Shown here piece by piece: positions 39,773 to 48,163 of a stretch of 64,000 nt of DNA. The notes under the pieces were generated by a model. The model had not been told where the DNA came from and made no database searches. It saw only the letters and a program-made list of their open reading frames with translations. Both the position numbers and the translations under genes were made by a program. This stretch comes from Streptomyces sp. S465 (GTDB taxonomy: Bacteria > Actinomycetota > Actinomycetes > Streptomycetales > Streptomycetaceae), in contig NZ_CP114036.1 of the NCBI RefSeq assembly GCF_026898115.1, forward strand, positions 5,512,001-5,576,000, read 5' to 3'. Every line of letters begins with the position of its first letter. Positions within the stretch are counted from its first letter, which is position 1.

Positions 39773-41251
39773 TCAGCCCAGTACGTCCCGCCACGTGTCC
39801 GTCAGCGCCGTCGACACGTCGTACGCCGCGATGGGCGCCCCTTGCGGGGCCGTGACGCGGCGGGCGGCGAGGCCGTGGAGGTAGGCGCCGACCGAGGCCG
39901 CGTCGCGGGCGGTGAGGCCCGCGGCGAGCAGGGAGCCGATCAGCCCGGACAGCACGTCGCCGCTGCCCGCCGTGGCCAGCCAGCCGGTGCCGGTGGGGTT
40001 GACGCGTACCGGCCGGCCCTCGGTGGCGATCAGCGTGGTCGACCCCTTCAGCAGTACGGTCGCGCCGTAGCGCTCGGCCAGCGCGCGGACGGCGGCCAGG
40101 CGGCCCGCCTCGACCTCCTCGCGGCTCACGCCGAGCAGCGCCGCCGCCTCGCCCGCATGCGGCGTGAGGACCGTCGCAGCCTCGCGTTTGCGCAGGTCAC
40201 CCCCTGTGGGCAGCAGGTGCAGCCCATCGGCGTCGACCATGACCGGGACATCGGAGGCGAGGACGTCGTCCAGGGAGTGCTTGGCCGCCGCGCCGTCGCC
40301 GAGGCCGGGGCCGACGACCCACGACTGGACCCGGCCCGCCTTGGCCGGGGGCCCGGAGTGGACGAGGGTCTCGGGGAAGCGCGAGATGACCGTGTCGGCC
40401 GCGGGGCCGACGTAGCGCACCGCCCCCGCACCGCCCCGCAGCGCGCCCGAGACCGCCAGCACGGCCGCGCCCGGGTAGCGGGCGGAGCCCGCGACGACGC
40501 CCACCACGCCCCGCCGGTACTTGTCGCTCTCCGGCGTGGGCCGGGGCAGCAGCGCGGCCACCTCCTCGTGCTGCAACGCCTCCACGTCGGGGTCGGCGGG
40601 CAGGTGCGCCGCCAGCCCGATGTCGATCAGGCGCAGGGCGCCCGCCCGCTCATGGCCCGGGTCGATGAGCAGGCCCGGCTTGTACGCGCCGAAGGTGACC
40701 GTGGCGTTCGCGCGCACCGCGGGGCCCCGCACCTCGCCGGTGTCGGCGTCGATCCCGCTGGGCAGGTCCACGGCGACGACGATGCCGCGCACCGCCCGGA
40801 CCAGCCGCTCCGCCTCCGGCCGCAGACCGCCCTTGCCGCCGATGCCGACGATCCCGTCGATGACGAGATCGGCGCGGGCCACGACGGCCTCGGCCCCGCC
40901 GGCGTCCGCCCGCCCGGCGTCCGCCCCGTCGGCCTCGGCCGCCACCACGCGTCCGCCGACTGCCCGCAGGGCGGTGAGCCCGCCCCGGTGGGCCCGGTCG
41001 GGTTTGAGCAGCACCGCCGTGACCCCGGCGCCGCGCCGGGCCAGCCGGGCGCCCGCGTAGAGCGCGTCACCTCCGTTGTCGCCGCTGCCGACGAGCAGGG
41101 CCACCCGGGAGCCGTACACCCGGCCCAGCAGACCGGCGCAGGTGGCCGCGAGTCCCGCCGCCGCGCGCTGCATGAGCGCTCCTTCGGGCAGCCGCGCCAT
41201 CAGTTCGCGCTCGGCGGCCCGTACGGTTTCGACGCTGTAGGCAATCCTCAT
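39773..41251 (-). CDS. nnr: Bifunctional NAD(P)H-hydrate epimerase/dehydratase
   Basis: This 492-residue enzyme repairs hydrated NADH/NADPH. Residues about 1-215 are the YjeF_N epimerase (GSGDNGGDALYAGARLARRG). Residues about 225-490 are the ribokinase-like dehydratase, with the VDADGLHLL region and the ATP/ADP loop AGSGDVLSGLIGSLL. ATG 41251 (MRIAYSVETVRAAERELMAR) is preferred to the in-frame 41317. It is divergent from alr, the common actinobacterial arrangement. Confidence 0.94.
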   Translation of the reverse strand: MRIAYSVETVRAAERELMARLPEGALMQRAAAGLAATCAGLLGRVYGSRVALLVGSGDNGGDALYAGARLARRGAGVTAVLLKPDRAHRGGLTALRAVGGRVVAAEADGADAGRADAGGAEAVVARADLVIDGIVGIGGKGGLRPEAERLVRAVRGIVVAVDLPSGIDADTGEVRGPAVRANATVTFGAYKPGLLIDPGHERAGALRLIDIGLAAHLPADPDVEALQHEEVAALLPRPTPESDKYRRGVVGVVAGSARYPGAAVLAVSGALRGGAGAVRYVGPAADTVISRFPETLVHSGPPAKAGRVQSWVVGPGLGDGAAAKHSLDDVLASDVPVMVDADGLHLLPTGGDLRKREAATVLTPHAGEAAALLGVSREEVEAGRLAAVRALAERYGATVLLKGSTTLIATEGRPVRVNPTGTGWLATAGSGDVLSGLIGSLLAAGLTARDAASVGAYLHGLAARRVTAPQGAPIAAYDVSTALTDTWRDVLG

Positions 41252-41356
41252 GTCCACAGTCTCCCGAACGGACGGCGCTCCTCGCGGGGAAGCCGGGCAC
41301 TCCTCGCGTGGAAGCACATACTCCGGCCGAACGACCGGCCTGAGAGACTGACGGAG

Positions 41357-42511
41357 ATGGACGAGACACCGATGCGTGCCCGTGCCGTGGTCGATCTGGC
41401 CGCACTACGGGCCAATGTGAGGGCGCTGCGCGACGCGGCGCCCACCGCCGAGCTGATGACCGTGGTCAAGTCGGACGCCTATGGCCACGGCATGATCCGC
41501 TGCGCCCGCGCCGCCCGTGAGGCGGGCGCGAGCTGGCTGGGCACGGCCACGCCGGAGGAGGCGTTCGCGCTGCGCGCGGCGGGGGACATGGGCCGGCTGA
41601 TGTGCTGGCTGTGGACGCCCGGCGGCCCCTGGCGGCAGGCCATCGAGGCGGACATCGACGTTTCGGCCAGCGGCGTGTGGGCGCTGCGCGAGGCCGTCGC
41701 CGCGGCCCGCGCGTGCGGCCGTACCGCGCGGCTCCAGCTGAAGGCGGACACCGGGCTCGGCCGCAACGGCTGCCAGCCCGCCGACTGGCCCGAGTTGGTC
41801 GCCGAGGCCCGCGCGGCCGAGGCGGAAGGGGCCATTCGGGTGACGGGGCTGTGGTCCCACTTCGCCTGCGCGGACGAGCCGGGCCATCCGTCCATCGCCG
41901 TCCAGCTGTCGGTCTTCCGCGAGATGGTGGCGCAGGCCGAACGCGCGGGACTGCGGCCCGAGGTGCGCCACCTGGCCAACTCCCCGGCCACCCTGACCCT
42001 GCCCGAGTCCCACTTCGACCTGGTCCGGACCGGCATCGCCACCTACGGCATCTCCCCGAGCCCCGAGGTCGGCACGCCCGCCGACCTCGGGCTGCGGCCG
42101 GTGATGACGCTCTCCGCCTCGCTCGCCTCCGTCAAGCAGGTGCCGGGCGGGCACGGCGTCTCCTACGGGCACCGCTATGTGACCCCCGGTGAGACGAGCC
42201 TCGCCCTGGTGCCGGTCGGCTACGGGGACGGCATCCCGCGCCATGCCTCGGGCACCGGACCGGTGCTGGTCGCGGGCAAGTGGCGGACCGTCGCGGGCAC
42301 GGTCGCCATGGACCAGTTCGTGGTGGACCTGGGCGGCGACGCCGCCCGGCCGGGGGACGAGGCGGTGCTGTTCGGCCCGGGTGACCGGGGCGAGCCGACC
42401 GTCGAGGACTGGGCGCGGGCCGTGGGCACGATCGGCTACGAGATCGTCACCCGGATCTCGGCCCGCGTCCCCCGCGTTTATGTAGGTGAGCACGGGGGCA
42501 CAGGGAACTGA
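41357..42511 (+). CDS. alr: Alanine racemase
   Basis: Alr makes D-alanine for peptidoglycan. It is 384 residues from ATG 41357, preceded by ACGGAG. The PLP lysine is Lys38 in TVVKSDAYGHG, and the catalytic tyrosine lies in GVSYGHRYV. The C-terminal beta domain includes VGYGDGIPRHASG and AMDQFVVDLG. The hydrolase gene begins 2 bases after its stop. Confidence 0.97.
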   Translation: MDETPMRARAVVDLAALRANVRALRDAAPTAELMTVVKSDAYGHGMIRCARAAREAGASWLGTATPEEAFALRAAGDMGRLMCWLWTPGGPWRQAIEADIDVSASGVWALREAVAAARACGRTARLQLKADTGLGRNGCQPADWPELVAEARAAEAEGAIRVTGLWSHFACADEPGHPSIAVQLSVFREMVAQAERAGLRPEVRHLANSPATLTLPESHFDLVRTGIATYGISPSPEVGTPADLGLRPVMTLSASLASVKQVPGGHGVSYGHRYVTPGETSLALVPVGYGDGIPRHASGTGPVLVAGKWRTVAGTVAMDQFVVDLGGDAARPGDEAVLFGPGDRGEPTVEDWARAVGTIGYEIVTRISARVPRVYVGEHGGTGN

Positions 42512-42513
42512 CC

Positions 42514-43737
42514 ATGGGCGACGAGAGCACGGCCGGCAGCACGGCGGAGATGGCGACACGAGTCGCGGCGGGGGCCACAGCCGTGAGCTGGCGCCGGGGT
42601 GCCGGATTCGCGGGAGCCGCGATCGGCGTGCTCGCGGCGGGCGCGGCGGCGGGCGTCGCACTCGAGCGGCTGACGGTCGGCCGTGGCGTACGGCGCAAGG
42701 CGCGGCTCGCCCTGGACGCCGAGGGCCCGTACGGCACGCTGCGCGGCACTCCGGGGACGGCGATCGCCGACGACGGCACCGAGCTCTACTACGAGGTCGA
42801 AGAGGTCCGGGAGAACGCCGCCACGCCCGCGCCGCTGCGCAAGCGGCGGTTCGGGCGCCGCACCCCCGCCCCCGTCACCATGATCTTCAGCCATGGCTAC
42901 TGCCTCGGCCAGGACTCCTGGCACTTCCAGCGGTCCGCGCTGCGCGAGGTGGCCCGCACTGTCTACTGGGACCAGCGCTGCCACGGCCGCTCCCAGCGCG
43001 GCTGCGCCCAGGCGGACGGCGAAGCGATCAGCATCGACCAGCTCGGCCGCGATCTGAAGGCGGTGATCGACGCGGCCGCGCCAGAGGGGCCGCTGGTGCT
43101 GGTCGGCCACTCCATGGGCGGCATGACAATGATGGCGCTGGCCGCGCAGTACCCCGAGCTGGTGCGCGAGCGGGTGATCGGCGCGGCCTTCATCGGCACA
43201 TCGGCGGGGCGGCTGGGCGAGGTCAGCTTCGGCCTCCCGGTGGTCGGGGTGAACGCGGTGCGGCGGGTGCTGCCGGGCCTGCTCAAGGCGCTGGGCTGGC
43301 AGGCCGAGCTGGTCGAACGGGGGCGGCGGGCGACCGCCGATCTCTTCGCGGGGCTGATCAAGCGCTATTCGTTCGGCTCGAAGGACGTGGACCCGGGGGT
43401 CGCGCGGTTCGCCGAGCGGCTGATCGAGGCGACACCGATCGATGTGGTCGCGGAGTTCTATCCGGCGTTCATCGCCCATGACAAGGCGGCGGCGCTGCCG
43501 CGCTTCGACGGGCTGCCGGTGCTGGTGCTCGCGGGCGACAAGGACCTGATCACCCCGATGGAGCACAGCGAGGCGATCGCGGAGCTGCTGCCGGGGGCGG
43601 AGCTGGTGATCCTGGAGGAGGCCGGGCATCTGGTGATCCTGGAGCATCCCGAGGTGGTCAACGGCCATCTGACCGAGCTGCTCACGCGGGCCGTGGACGG
43701 GGCGGGCGACCGGACGAAGCGGGGCGTGTCGGGCTGA
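42514..43737 (+). CDS. Alpha/beta hydrolase with N-terminal membrane segment
   Basis: The protein is 407 residues. A hydrophobic segment near residues 29-50 (GFAGAAIGVLAAGAAAGVAL) suggests an anchor. The hydrolase fold has the oxyanion region FSHGYCLGQDSW, the nucleophile elbow GHSMGG, and the Asp and His in VLAGDKDLITP and EAGHLVILEHPE. The exact substrate is unknown. alr-hydrolase-tsaE order is conserved in Streptomyces, so it is a housekeeping neighbour rather than accessory. Confidence 0.88.
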   Translation: MGDESTAGSTAEMATRVAAGATAVSWRRGAGFAGAAIGVLAAGAAAGVALERLTVGRGVRRKARLALDAEGPYGTLRGTPGTAIADDGTELYYEVEEVRENAATPAPLRKRRFGRRTPAPVTMIFSHGYCLGQDSWHFQRSALREVARTVYWDQRCHGRSQRGCAQADGEAISIDQLGRDLKAVIDAAAPEGPLVLVGHSMGGMTMMALAAQYPELVRERVIGAAFIGTSAGRLGEVSFGLPVVGVNAVRRVLPGLLKALGWQAELVERGRRATADLFAGLIKRYSFGSKDVDPGVARFAERLIEATPIDVVAEFYPAFIAHDKAAALPRFDGLPVLVLAGDKDLITPMEHSEAIAELLPGAELVILEEAGHLVILEHPEVVNGHLTELLTRAVDGAGDRTKRGVSG

Positions 43738-43903
43738 GGTGCGGCGCCGCGCGACGCCGACCGGGTCGCGCCGAGCGGGGCCAGGGGGTGCGTGCCCGGC
43801 CGGGCGCTCGGGGGCGGTCCGCGCCGGTCCGCGCCCGTTCGCAACCCATTCACACCCCTTGCGTGCCCTTCCGTACCCGTCCGCACCGGTGCTTTCCGCC
43901 CCG

Positions 43904-43909
43904 TACCAT
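43904..43909 (+). promoter_or_regulatory. Candidate -10 of a leaderless tsaE promoter
   Basis: TACCAT ends 8 bases before the tsaE ATG at 43918. The intervening bases lack a ribosome binding site, so a leaderless transcript is plausible. No good -35 is visible. Confidence 0.4.
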
Positions 43910-43917
43910 CGGCGACT

Positions 43918-44436
43918 ATGGACGTAGGCACGCGCATCACCGTCACCTCTCCCGACCAGATGCGGGACGTGGGCCGCAGACTCGCCAAGCTGCTGCGCCC
44001 CGGCGATCTGGTGCTGCTCACCGGTGAACTCGGCGCGGGCAAGACGACCCTGACGCGGGGCCTGGGCGAGGGCCTCGGGGTCCGTGGCGCCGTCACCTCA
44101 CCCACCTTCGTGATCGCCCGGGTGCACCCCTCGCTGGGCGACGGCCCGCCGCTGGTCCACGTCGACGCCTACCGGCTGAACGGCGGCCTCGATGAGATGG
44201 AGGACCTGGACCTCGACGTCTCCTTGCCGGATTCGGTGGTGGCCGTGGAGTGGGGCGAGGGGAAGGTCGAGGGGCTGTCGGAGGACCGGCTGCATGTGGT
44301 GATCCAGCGGACGGTGGGCAGCGACCCGGCGGTCACGGACACGATGGCCGCCGACGTGGACGACGTACGGGATGTGGTGGTGACGGGCGTGGGCCCGCGC
44401 TGGGCCGGGGAGGACCTGGCGTCGCTCGCCGGGTAG
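43918..44436 (+). CDS. tsaE: tRNA t6A biosynthesis ATPase TsaE
   Basis: TsaE is 172 residues from ATG 43918 and is the ATPase that supports the TsaB-TsaD complex in making N6-threonylcarbamoyladenosine in tRNA. The Walker A motif GELGAGKTT is at residues 36-44; TSPTFVIARVH and VHVDAYRL follow, and WGEG lies near residue 108. The C-terminal 50 residues are less conserved. An in-frame upstream ATG (43792) covers low-complexity DNA and was rejected. tsaB and tsaD lie 1.4-2.6 kb downstream. Confidence 0.95.
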   Translation: MDVGTRITVTSPDQMRDVGRRLAKLLRPGDLVLLTGELGAGKTTLTRGLGEGLGVRGAVTSPTFVIARVHPSLGDGPPLVHVDAYRLNGGLDEMEDLDLDVSLPDSVVAVEWGEGKVEGLSEDRLHVVIQRTVGSDPAVTDTMAADVDDVRDVVVTGVGPRWAGEDLASLAG

Positions 44437-44520
44437 CGCGGTAGCGCGGCAGGGCTGGAGCCGCGGGGCGGTGCCGCGCGGGATGGCGCCGTCGGTAGAG
44501 CTCCCGTGCAGATGCCGAGT

Positions 44521-44540
44521 AGTTTCCGACAGTTTCCGAC
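44521..44540 (+). repeat. Exact 10-bp direct duplication
   Basis: AGTTTCCGAC occurs twice in tandem (44521-44530, 44531-44540) in the gap upstream of the small acidic protein gene, about 65 bases before the iron-box-like palindrome. Confidence 0.8.
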
Positions 44541-44603
44541 AAGCCGTCGGCATGATGTTGCATTCCGGGCATCGCCCGTGGTCACATGGTGGGAGAAAGC
44601 GTG

Positions 44604-44619
44604 GTTAGGTCTGCCTAAC
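44604..44619. promoter_or_regulatory. Iron-box-like palindrome (DmdR/DtxR-type)
   Basis: GTTAGG (44604-44609) and CCTAAC (44614-44619) are perfect arms around TCTG. The site shares TTAGGT and CTAAC with the DtxR/DmdR1 iron-box consensus, matching about 12 of 17 compared positions. It lies 36 bases before the ATG of the next gene, a good position for repression by iron. This is a pattern match only. Confidence 0.4.
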
Positions 44620-44655
44620 TCCGCTCGACTGCCCCAGGACCCTCAGGAGGCATCC

Positions 44656-44871
44656 ATGTCGGCCCACGACCCCGTGGCCGGGACCGCCGGCGCGCGCGAG
44701 GACCGGTCACCGTCGATGTCGGAGCTCCTGGCGGCGTGTGCGGCGGCGAGCGCGGTCTCGACGCCCCCGCGGCCGGCCGACGAGGAGACGGAGGAGACGT
44801 CCGTGTCCGAGGAGACTTCCGCGTCCGCCGAGTCCGAGGCGGACGACGAGAAGCGGCGCGACGCGGCGTAG
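44656..44871 (+). CDS. Small acidic conserved hypothetical protein
   Basis: The protein is 71 residues from ATG 44656, with CAGGAGG immediately upstream. It contains a short helix SMSELLAACAAASAVS and a strongly acidic Glu/Ser tail (ADEETEETSVSEETSASAES). Similar small proteins occur at this place, between tsaE and tsaB, in other Streptomyces; their role is unknown to me. An iron-box-like palindrome lies just upstream. Confidence 0.65.
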   Translation: MSAHDPVAGTAGAREDRSPSMSELLAACAAASAVSTPPRPADEETEETSVSEETSASAESEADDEKRRDAA

Positions 44872-44880
44872 CCAAGCCAC

Positions 44881-45042
44881 GGCGGCCCACAAGGGCGCGG
44901 CGGCCCCCAAGGGCACGTCGGCGCACTAGGGCACGGCGGCCCCACTCGGGCACGGCGGCCCCCAGGGGCACGTCGCCCCACTCGGGCGCGGCGGCTCGCT
45001 GGAGCGTGTGGCGTCAACCCACTGGGGCGCGTCAGCCCACTA
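44881..45042. repeat. 18-bp tandem repeats between convergent genes
   Basis: At least six units of about 18 bp based on GGCGGCCCCCAAGGGCAC run from 44881, with boundaries near 44899, 44917, 44935, 44954 and 44972. Diverged copies reach the stop codon of the minus-strand gene at 45040. No gene is supported in it. Confidence 0.8.
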
Positions 45043-45606
45043 GGCGATGACGACGACCTTCGTGCTCACCTGGGCGAACTCCCACATCGCCGCACCGTCC
45101 GCCCGGCTCTCCCGGACGGCTCCGGTCCGCTTGCGCGCGTTCGGGTCCGGCATCGACCCGTCCACCGCCGCGCTGAAACCGAACACGACTCCCCCTTCCG
45201 TGTGGAAGACGACGACGTGCTCGACCTGCACTCCGTCCGAGCCGATCCCGCCCTCGTTGCGCGACGTCACCGCATAGGTCCCCGGGTCGGGGCTGGCCGG
45301 GCTGGGGCCCACCTCGAAGGTGCGGGTGGCCTTGCCGTCGGCGCCGACCAGCCAGACCCGCTTGTCGTCCAGCGCGTAGACGACCCGCTCGCCCGTGCCG
45401 GAGCCGGCCGGGAGGGCGGTGGACTTCTGCTTCGACGCCGCCTTGTCCTTGCCCTTCTCCTTGGACTGGGAGGAGTGCGACCCGGGCCGGGCCAGGGTCG
45501 GATGGTCGGGCGCGGTCGCGGCGGCCTGGTAGCCGAGGAAGCCGACGACGCCCAGCGCGGCGGCGGTGAGTACGGCCACGGCTGGTCCGGTACTGCTCCT
45601 TGGCAC
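45040..45606 (-). CDS. Secreted or anchored protein, possibly a degenerate YkuD-like fold
   Basis: This 188-residue protein starts at GTG 45606. An N-terminal hydrophobic helix (AVLTAAALGVVGFLGYQAAA) acts as a signal or anchor, then a Lys/Ser-rich linker, then a domain of about 120 residues starting VVYALDDKRVWLVGADGKAT and including PGTYAVTSR and VVFGFSAAVDG. The pattern resembles an L,D-transpeptidase beta fold, but the SHGC-type catalytic cysteine is absent: the mature domain has no cysteine. The family assignment is tentative. Confidence 0.7.
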   Translation of the reverse strand: MPRSSTGPAVAVLTAAALGVVGFLGYQAAATAPDHPTLARPGSHSSQSKEKGKDKAASKQKSTALPAGSGTGERVVYALDDKRVWLVGADGKATRTFEVGPSPASPDPGTYAVTSRNEGGIGSDGVQVEHVVVFHTEGGVVFGFSAAVDGSMPDPNARKRTGAVRESRADGAAMWEFAQVSTKVVVIA

Positions 45607-45732
45607 GGCGGCAACCCTCTCCTGCGGTCAGTACGCCCTGACGGTCCGTACACACTTACGGCGACGGTAGCACCGGCGCCCACCGCCTCGCCGCGCTCCG
45701 GCCACCCCGCGGCCGAGCTGTTCCACCGTCGG

Positions 45733-45774
45733 TACGAAAGAACGATCTCCCGGCACGAAAGAAGGACCTCCCGG
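45733..45774 (+). repeat. 21-bp direct repeat upstream of tsaB
   Basis: Two adjacent 21-base units, sharing ACGAAAGAA and CTCCCGG, lie at 45733-45753 and 45754-45774 and differ at three positions. They end 7 bases before the candidate tsaB -10, a good place for a regulator. Confidence 0.75.
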
Positions 45775-45781
45775 CGCGCCG

Positions 45782-45787
45782 TAGGCT
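45782..45787 (+). promoter_or_regulatory. Candidate -10 of a leaderless tsaB promoter
   Basis: TAGGCT is a strong Streptomyces -10 and ends 6 bases before the tsaB GTG at 45794, with no ribosome binding site between. Transcription probably begins at the start codon. Confidence 0.5.
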
Positions 45788-45793
45788 GTCCTC

Positions 45794-46462
45794 GTGCTGT
45801 TGCTCGCTCTTGATACCGCCACCCCCGCCGTGACCGTCGCCCTGCACGACGGCTCCGCAGTGCTCGCCGAGTCCTCCGACGTGGACGCCCGGCGCCACGG
45901 CGAGCTGCTGCTGCCCGCCGTCCACCGGACGCTGAAAGAGGCGGGCACCGAGCTGGGCGAGGTGACGGAGATCGTCGTCGGGGCGGGCCCCGGCCCGTAC
46001 ACCGGACTGCGCGTGGGCCTGGTGACCGCGGCCACCTTCGGGGCGGCCCTCGGCGTCCCGGTCCACGGGCTGTGCACCCTGGACGGGATCGCCTACGCCG
46101 CCGGGCAGGCCGGCCTGGCGGGCCCCTTCGTGGTGGCCACGGACGCGCGGCGCAAGGAGGTCTACTGGGCGCGCTACGACGACGCCCGCACCCGTGCCAC
46201 CGAGCCCGCCGTCGACCACCCCGCCGATCTCGCCGAGCGGATCGCCGGGCTGCCCGCGGTCGGCGCGGGCGCGCTGCTCTACCCGGCCGCGTTCGCCGCC
46301 GTACCGCCCGGGATGCCGGAGTACCAGTCGGCCGGGGCACTCGCCTCGCTCGCCGCCGAGAAGCTGGCCCGGGGTGAGGAACTGCCGCCGCCCCGGCCTC
46401 TGTATCTGCGCCGCCCCGACGCGAAGGTGCCCGCGAACTACAAGGTGGTCACCCCGAAGTGA
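45794..46462 (+). CDS. tsaB: tRNA t6A biosynthesis protein TsaB
   Basis: TsaB is 222 residues, an ASKHA-fold partner of TsaD. The opening LLALDTATPAVTVALHDGSA, the HGELLLPAVHRTLKEAG region and GPGPYTGLRVGLVTAATFGA are all characteristic. GTG 45794 is the start. It overlaps rimI by 4 bases, giving the coupled set tsaB-rimI-tsaD. Confidence 0.95.
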   Translation: MLLLALDTATPAVTVALHDGSAVLAESSDVDARRHGELLLPAVHRTLKEAGTELGEVTEIVVGAGPGPYTGLRVGLVTAATFGAALGVPVHGLCTLDGIAYAAGQAGLAGPFVVATDARRKEVYWARYDDARTRATEPAVDHPADLAERIAGLPAVGAGALLYPAAFAAVPPGMPEYQSAGALASLAAEKLARGEELPPPRPLYLRRPDAKVPANYKVVTPK

Positions 46463-47070
46463 CCGGCATGACCGTGACGCTGCGCGAGATGCGCTGGTGG
46501 GATCTGGACCGGGTGATGGCGCTCGAGGAGGAGCTGTTCCCCGAGGACGCCTGGTCGCGCGGGATGTTCTGGTCCGAGCTCGCCCACGCCCGGGGCCGGG
46601 ACGCCACCCGTCACTATGTGGTGGCGGAGAGCGGGTCGCGGCTGGTCGGGTATGCCGGGCTCGCCGTCTTCGACCGCACCGGCGACGTCCAGACCATCGC
46701 CGCCGCCCGCGACCACTGGGGCACCGGCCTCGGCGCCCGCCTCCTCACCGACCTCCTGACGGCCGCCACCGCCTTCGAATGCCGTGAGGTGCTGCTCGAG
46801 GTGCGGGTCGACAACGCCCGCGCCCAGCGGCTGTACGAGCGCTTCGGCTTCGAGCCCATCGGCATACGCAGGGGGTACTACCAGCCGGGCAACGTGGACG
46901 CCCTGGTCATGCGGCTGTCCGACCCGGCGAGCACCTCGCCCCCCGCCCCGGCGAGCAGCACCGCCACTGCGGCCACCGCCGAGAACCCCGCGTCCACCGA
47001 GGCCGGCGCGTCCACCGCGAACCCCGCGTCCACCGCGAACCCAGTACAAGGAACCGAGACCCATGGCTGA
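46459..47070 (+). CDS. rimI: Ribosomal protein alanine N-acetyltransferase RimI
   Basis: The protein is 203 residues from GTG 46459; ATG 46468 is an alternative. It is a GNAT acetyltransferase (residues about 4-150): LREMRWWDLDRVMALEEELF, the acetyl-CoA loop ARDHWGTGLGARLL and the conserved LYERFGFEPIGIRRGYY. RimI acetylates S18 in E. coli. A low-complexity Ala/Thr/Ser/Pro tail of about 50 residues follows and overlaps the tsaD start by 8 bases. Confidence 0.93.
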   Translation: MTGMTVTLREMRWWDLDRVMALEEELFPEDAWSRGMFWSELAHARGRDATRHYVVAESGSRLVGYAGLAVFDRTGDVQTIAAARDHWGTGLGARLLTDLLTAATAFECREVLLEVRVDNARAQRLYERFGFEPIGIRRGYYQPGNVDALVMRLSDPASTSPPAPASSTATAATAENPASTEAGASTANPASTANPVQGTETHG

Positions 47071-48163
47071 CGAACCCCTCGTCCTCGGCATCGAGACCTC
47101 CTGCGACGAGACCGGCGTCGGCATCGTCCGCGGCCACACCCTGCTCGCCGACGCCGTCGCCTCCAGCGTCGACGAGCACGCGCGCTTCGGCGGCGTCGTC
47201 CCCGAGGTCGCCAGCCGCGCCCATCTGGAGGCGATGGTCCCCACCATCCAGCGCGCCCTGAAGGAGGCCGGGGTGGCCGCCTCCGACCTCGACGGCATCG
47301 CCGTCACCGCGGGCCCCGGGCTCGCGGGAGCGCTGCTGGTCGGCGTCTCGGCCGCCAAGGCGTACGCCTACGCCCTCGGCAAGCCGCTCTACGGCGTCAA
47401 CCACCTCGCCTCCCACATCTGCGTCGACCAGCTGGAACACGGTCCGCTGCCGGAGCCGACGATGGCGCTGCTGGTGAGCGGCGGCCACTCCTCGCTGCTC
47501 CTCGCGCCCGACATCACGGCCGACGTCCGCCCGCTCGGCTCGACGATCGACGACGCGGCGGGCGAGGCGTTCGACAAGATCGCCCGGGTGCTGAACCTGG
47601 GGTTCCCCGGCGGCCCCGTCATCGACCGCATCGCCCGTGAGGGCGACCCGGACGCGATCGCCTTCCCGCGCGGGCTGACCGGTCCGCGCGACGCCGCCTA
47701 CGACTTCTCCTTCTCGGGGCTGAAGACCGCCGTCGCCCGCTGGATCGAGGCGAAGCGGGCGGCGGGCGAGGAGGTTCCGGTCGCCGATGTCTCGGCCTCC
47801 TTCCAGGAGGCGGTCGTGGACGTGCTGACCCGCAAGGCCGTCCGCGCCTGCAAGGACGAGGGCGTGGAGCATCTGATGATCGGCGGTGGCGTCGCCGCCA
47901 ACTCCCGGCTGCGGGCCATGGCCGAGCGCCGCTGCGAGGACGCGGGCATCACGCTGCGGGTGCCGCGGCCGAAGCTGTGCACGGACAACGGGGCGATGGT
48001 CGCGGCGCTCGGTGCGGAGATGGTGGCGCGGGGGCGGTCCGCCTCGGCCTGGGACCTGTCGGCCGACTCCTCGCTTCCGGTGACCGATCCGCACGTCCCG
48101 GCGCCCGCCGGGCACACCCACGACCATGTGCACGAGCTGAGCCGAAAGAACCTGTACGCATGA
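47063..48163 (+). CDS. tsaD: tRNA N6-adenosine threonylcarbamoyltransferase TsaD
   Basis: TsaD is 366 residues from ATG 47063 (MADEPLVLGIETSCDETGVG). The iron-binding HLASH motif (in YGVNHLASHICVDQLE), the VSGGHSSLLL nucleotide loop and the C-terminal IGGGVAANSRLR are present. With TsaB and TsaE it forms t6A at position 37 of ANN-decoding tRNAs. The start overlaps rimI, and the stop overlaps the next ATG. Confidence 0.97.
   Translation: MADEPLVLGIETSCDETGVGIVRGHTLLADAVASSVDEHARFGGVVPEVASRAHLEAMVPTIQRALKEAGVAASDLDGIAVTAGPGLAGALLVGVSAAKAYAYALGKPLYGVNHLASHICVDQLEHGPLPEPTMALLVSGGHSSLLLAPDITADVRPLGSTIDDAAGEAFDKIARVLNLGFPGGPVIDRIAREGDPDAIAFPRGLTGPRDAAYDFSFSGLKTAVARWIEAKRAAGEEVPVADVSASFQEAVVDVLTRKAVRACKDEGVEHLMIGGGVAANSRLRAMAERRCEDAGITLRVPRPKLCTDNGAMVAALGAEMVARGRSASAWDLSADSSLPVTDPHVPAPAGHTHDHVHELSRKNLYA

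Noticed and set aside
39641..41316. Long plus-strand frame opposite nnr joined to alr
   Set aside because: It merely extends the alr frame upstream through antisense of nnr. The alr start at 41357 with ACGGAG and the MDETPMRARAVVDL opening is normal.
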